A DNA stretch of 8,418 bases from an uncultured Opitutaceae bacterium (GTDB lineage Bacteria > Verrucomicrobiota > Verrucomicrobiia > Opitutales > Opitutaceae), in NCBI GenBank assembly GCA_937902865.1, contig CALFNJ010000282.1:1-8418 (forward strand), read 5' to 3'. Position numbers and translations under genes: made by a program. The notes beneath the pieces are model-generated. The model was not told where the DNA came from and searched no databases. It saw only the letters and a list, made by a program, of their open reading frames with translations. Of this stretch, positions 7,030 to 8,418 are shown in pieces. Each line of letters opens with the position of its first letter. Position 1 is the stretch's first letter.

Positions 7030-8418
7030 CAGCGGGAGGCGGGGGGGAGGGCGAGTAGCGCCGGCAGCACCGGGCCGAGGTCGGCGGCGCGGTTGATCCC
7101 GCCGAAGGCGTCATGGACGCGGCGGTAGAGCTGATACAGGCGCTCGTAGGTCGCGCGGTTCGCGGCCTGGGGGCGGTACTGCTTGGGTTTGATCGAGGTC
7201 ATCGCCTCCTGCGCGGCGGGAAAATCAGGATGCGCCCCGGCCAGCACGGCGGCGGAGACCGCGGAGCCGAGCGCGCAGGCCTGGCTCGAGCCGGCGACCT
7301 GCATCGTGCAGCCGGTGACGTCGGCGTAGATCTGCATCAGCAGGGGATTCTTCTCCGCGATGCCGCCTGCGCAGACGACGCGGTCGATCGGCACGCCGTA
7401 TTCGCGGATGCGCTCGATGATCGCGCGGGCGCCGTAGGCCGTGGCCTCGATCAACGCGCGGTAGATTTCCGCGGGCGTCGTGTAGAGCGTCTGGCCGAGG
7501 AGGAGTCCGGTCAGGAGCTGATCGACGAGAATGGTCCGGTTGCCGTTGTTCCAGTCGAGGGCGAGCAGGCCGGATTGACCGGGCTTCTGGCGCGTGGCTT
7601 CGCGGGTGAGCTTGGCGTGGAGCGCGTCGTTGCCTTCGCAGACGACCTCGACCCACCACTTGAAGATGTCGCCGACCGCGGACTGGCCGGCCTCGATGCC
7701 GTAGAAGCCGGGGAGGATCGCGCCCTTCACGATGCCACAGATTCCGGGGATGTCGGGCACCTGCTTCTGCGCGGAGACGACGCCGCAGTCGCAGGTGGAC
7801 GTGCCGATGACCTTCACGAGCGTGCCCTCGGTCACGCCGCAGCCGATGGCGCCGTAGTGCACGTCGAATTCGCCGATCGCGATCGCGATGCCCGCAGGCA
7901 GTCCGAGGCGCGCGGCCCATTCCGGGGCGAGTTTGCCGGCCGGCTCGGTGGCGTCGTAGGCGCGAGTGTAGAGCCGGTCGCGCAGGTCGGCGAGCTTGGG
8001 ATCGAGCAGGGCGAGGAACTCCTTGTCGGGCAGGCCGCCCCATTCGTCACAGTAGAGGGCCTTGTGGCCGGCGGCGCAGATGCCGCGCTTGATTTCGCGC
8101 GGATCGGTCACGCCGGCGAGGACGGACGGAATCCAGTCGGCGAGCTCGACCCAGGAATACGCGGCGTCGAACACCTTCGGCGCGACGGCGAGGCAGTGCC
8201 AGATCTTGGACCACCACCATTCCGAGGAGTAGACGTTGCCGCATTTCGCGATGAAGTGGGGACGATGCTGCGCGGCGATCCGCGTGATCTCCGCCGCCTC
8301 GCGCCAGCCGGTGTGGTCCTTCCAGAGCCAGCACTGCGCGGCGGGGTTTTTCTTCCATTTGCCGTCGAGCGCGAGCGCGCGGTTGCGGGCGTCGACGGGG
8401 AGCGGGCTCGAGCCTGTG
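7029..8418 (-). CDS. araB: Ribulokinase (N-terminus outside window)
   Basis: This FGGY-family sugar kinase phosphorylates L-ribulose with ATP to L-ribulose 5-phosphate in the cytoplasm, the step after AraA. The frame is open through the right edge and gives 462 codons before the TGA at 7029-7031. Against the roughly 560 aa of known AraB, about 100 N-terminal residues are missing. The visible N-terminal part starts with TGSSPLPVD and contains WLWKDHTGWREAAEI, both typical of AraB. Further landmarks are GEFDVHYGA, whose Asp (7863-7865) sits where FGGY kinases carry the catalytic base; GTSTCDCG (about 7782-7805); and the C-terminal nucleotide-binding segment VVCAGGIAEKNP followed by CALGSAVSAAVLAG. 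A GTG at 8172-8174 is an internal valine, not the start, because AraB-like sequence continues upstream of it. The C-terminal tail (LPALLALPPASR) is low complexity. It precedes araA on the same strand, so the two are probably co-transcribed. Confidence 0.96.
   Translation of the reverse strand, partial: TGSSPLPVDARNRALALDGKWKKNPAAQCWLWKDHTGWREAAEITRIAAQHRPHFIAKCGNVYSSEWWWSKIWHCLAVAPKVFDAAYSWVELADWIPSVLAGVTDPREIKRGICAAGHKALYCDEWGGLPDKEFLALLDPKLADLRDRLYTRAYDATEPAGKLAPEWAARLGLPAGIAIAIGEFDVHYGAIGCGVTEGTLVKVIGTSTCDCGVVSAQKQVPDIPGICGIVKGAILPGFYGIEAGQSAVGDIFKWWVEVVCEGNDALHAKLTREATRQKPGQSGLLALDWNNGNRTILVDQLLTGLLLGQTLYTTPAEIYRALIEATAYGARAIIERIREYGVPIDRVVCAGGIAEKNPLLMQIYADVTGCTMQVAGSSQACALGSAVSAAVLAGAHPDFPAAQEAMTSIKPKQYRPQAANRATYERLYQLYRRVHDAFGGINRAADLGPVLPALLALPPASR

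Noticed and set aside
5729..7096. Plus-strand open frame (455 codons) across araA and the palindrome
   Set aside because: It is antisense to araA, whose catalytic residues are all present on the minus strand, and it runs through the repeat, which is noncoding.
7029..8174. A shorter araB beginning at the GTG at 8172-8174
   Set aside because: The same frame stays open to the window edge and encodes AraB-typical sequence (TGSSP, WLWKDHTGW) upstream, so the gene starts outside the window.

Overview
The window is GC-rich bacterial DNA and all three genes in it lie on the minus strand. Read in the direction of transcription (right to left) they are a ribulokinase gene cut by the right edge (araB), a complete L-arabinose isomerase gene (araA), and a very large alpha-2-macroglobulin-like gene (A2M) that runs off the left edge. 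Gene content, high GC, weak or absent Shine-Dalgarno sequences and the type of intergenic repeat suggest an environmental Gram-negative bacterium. My best guess is a Verrucomicrobiota/Opitutaceae-like organism, but this rests on recollection of similar genomes and not on any search.

Right part (5303-8418): araB and araA form a two-gene L-arabinose catabolic unit. AraA converts L-arabinose to L-ribulose and AraB phosphorylates L-ribulose to L-ribulose 5-phosphate. No araD, transporter or regulator is visible here. The 214-bp gap between the two genes is almost filled by a 184-bp imperfect palindrome (6834-7017) built of two nested inverted-repeat modules. A seven-base U tract follows it in the transcript, directly before the araA start codon.

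Middle (5084-5302): 219 bp with no gene. It holds a second, different repeat, rich in GGAGGACGGA-type words and bounded by an imperfect 16-bp inverted repeat that abuts the araA stop codon, and then a short hairpin just upstream of the A2M start codon.

Left part (1-5083): one uninterrupted minus-strand reading frame of 1694 complete codons. It encodes an exported bacterial A2M with a signal peptide, macroglobulin domains, a probable bait region, the A2M core domain and an intact CVEQ thioester motif. Its C-terminus lies outside the window. Long open frames on the plus strand across this gene and across araA are antisense shadows of high-GC coding DNA.

The arabinose genes act in the cytoplasm and the A2M is expected in the periplasm or cell envelope. 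Their adjacency gives no obvious shared function. I do not see a clear new biological system; the most interesting elements are the two intergenic repeat structures.
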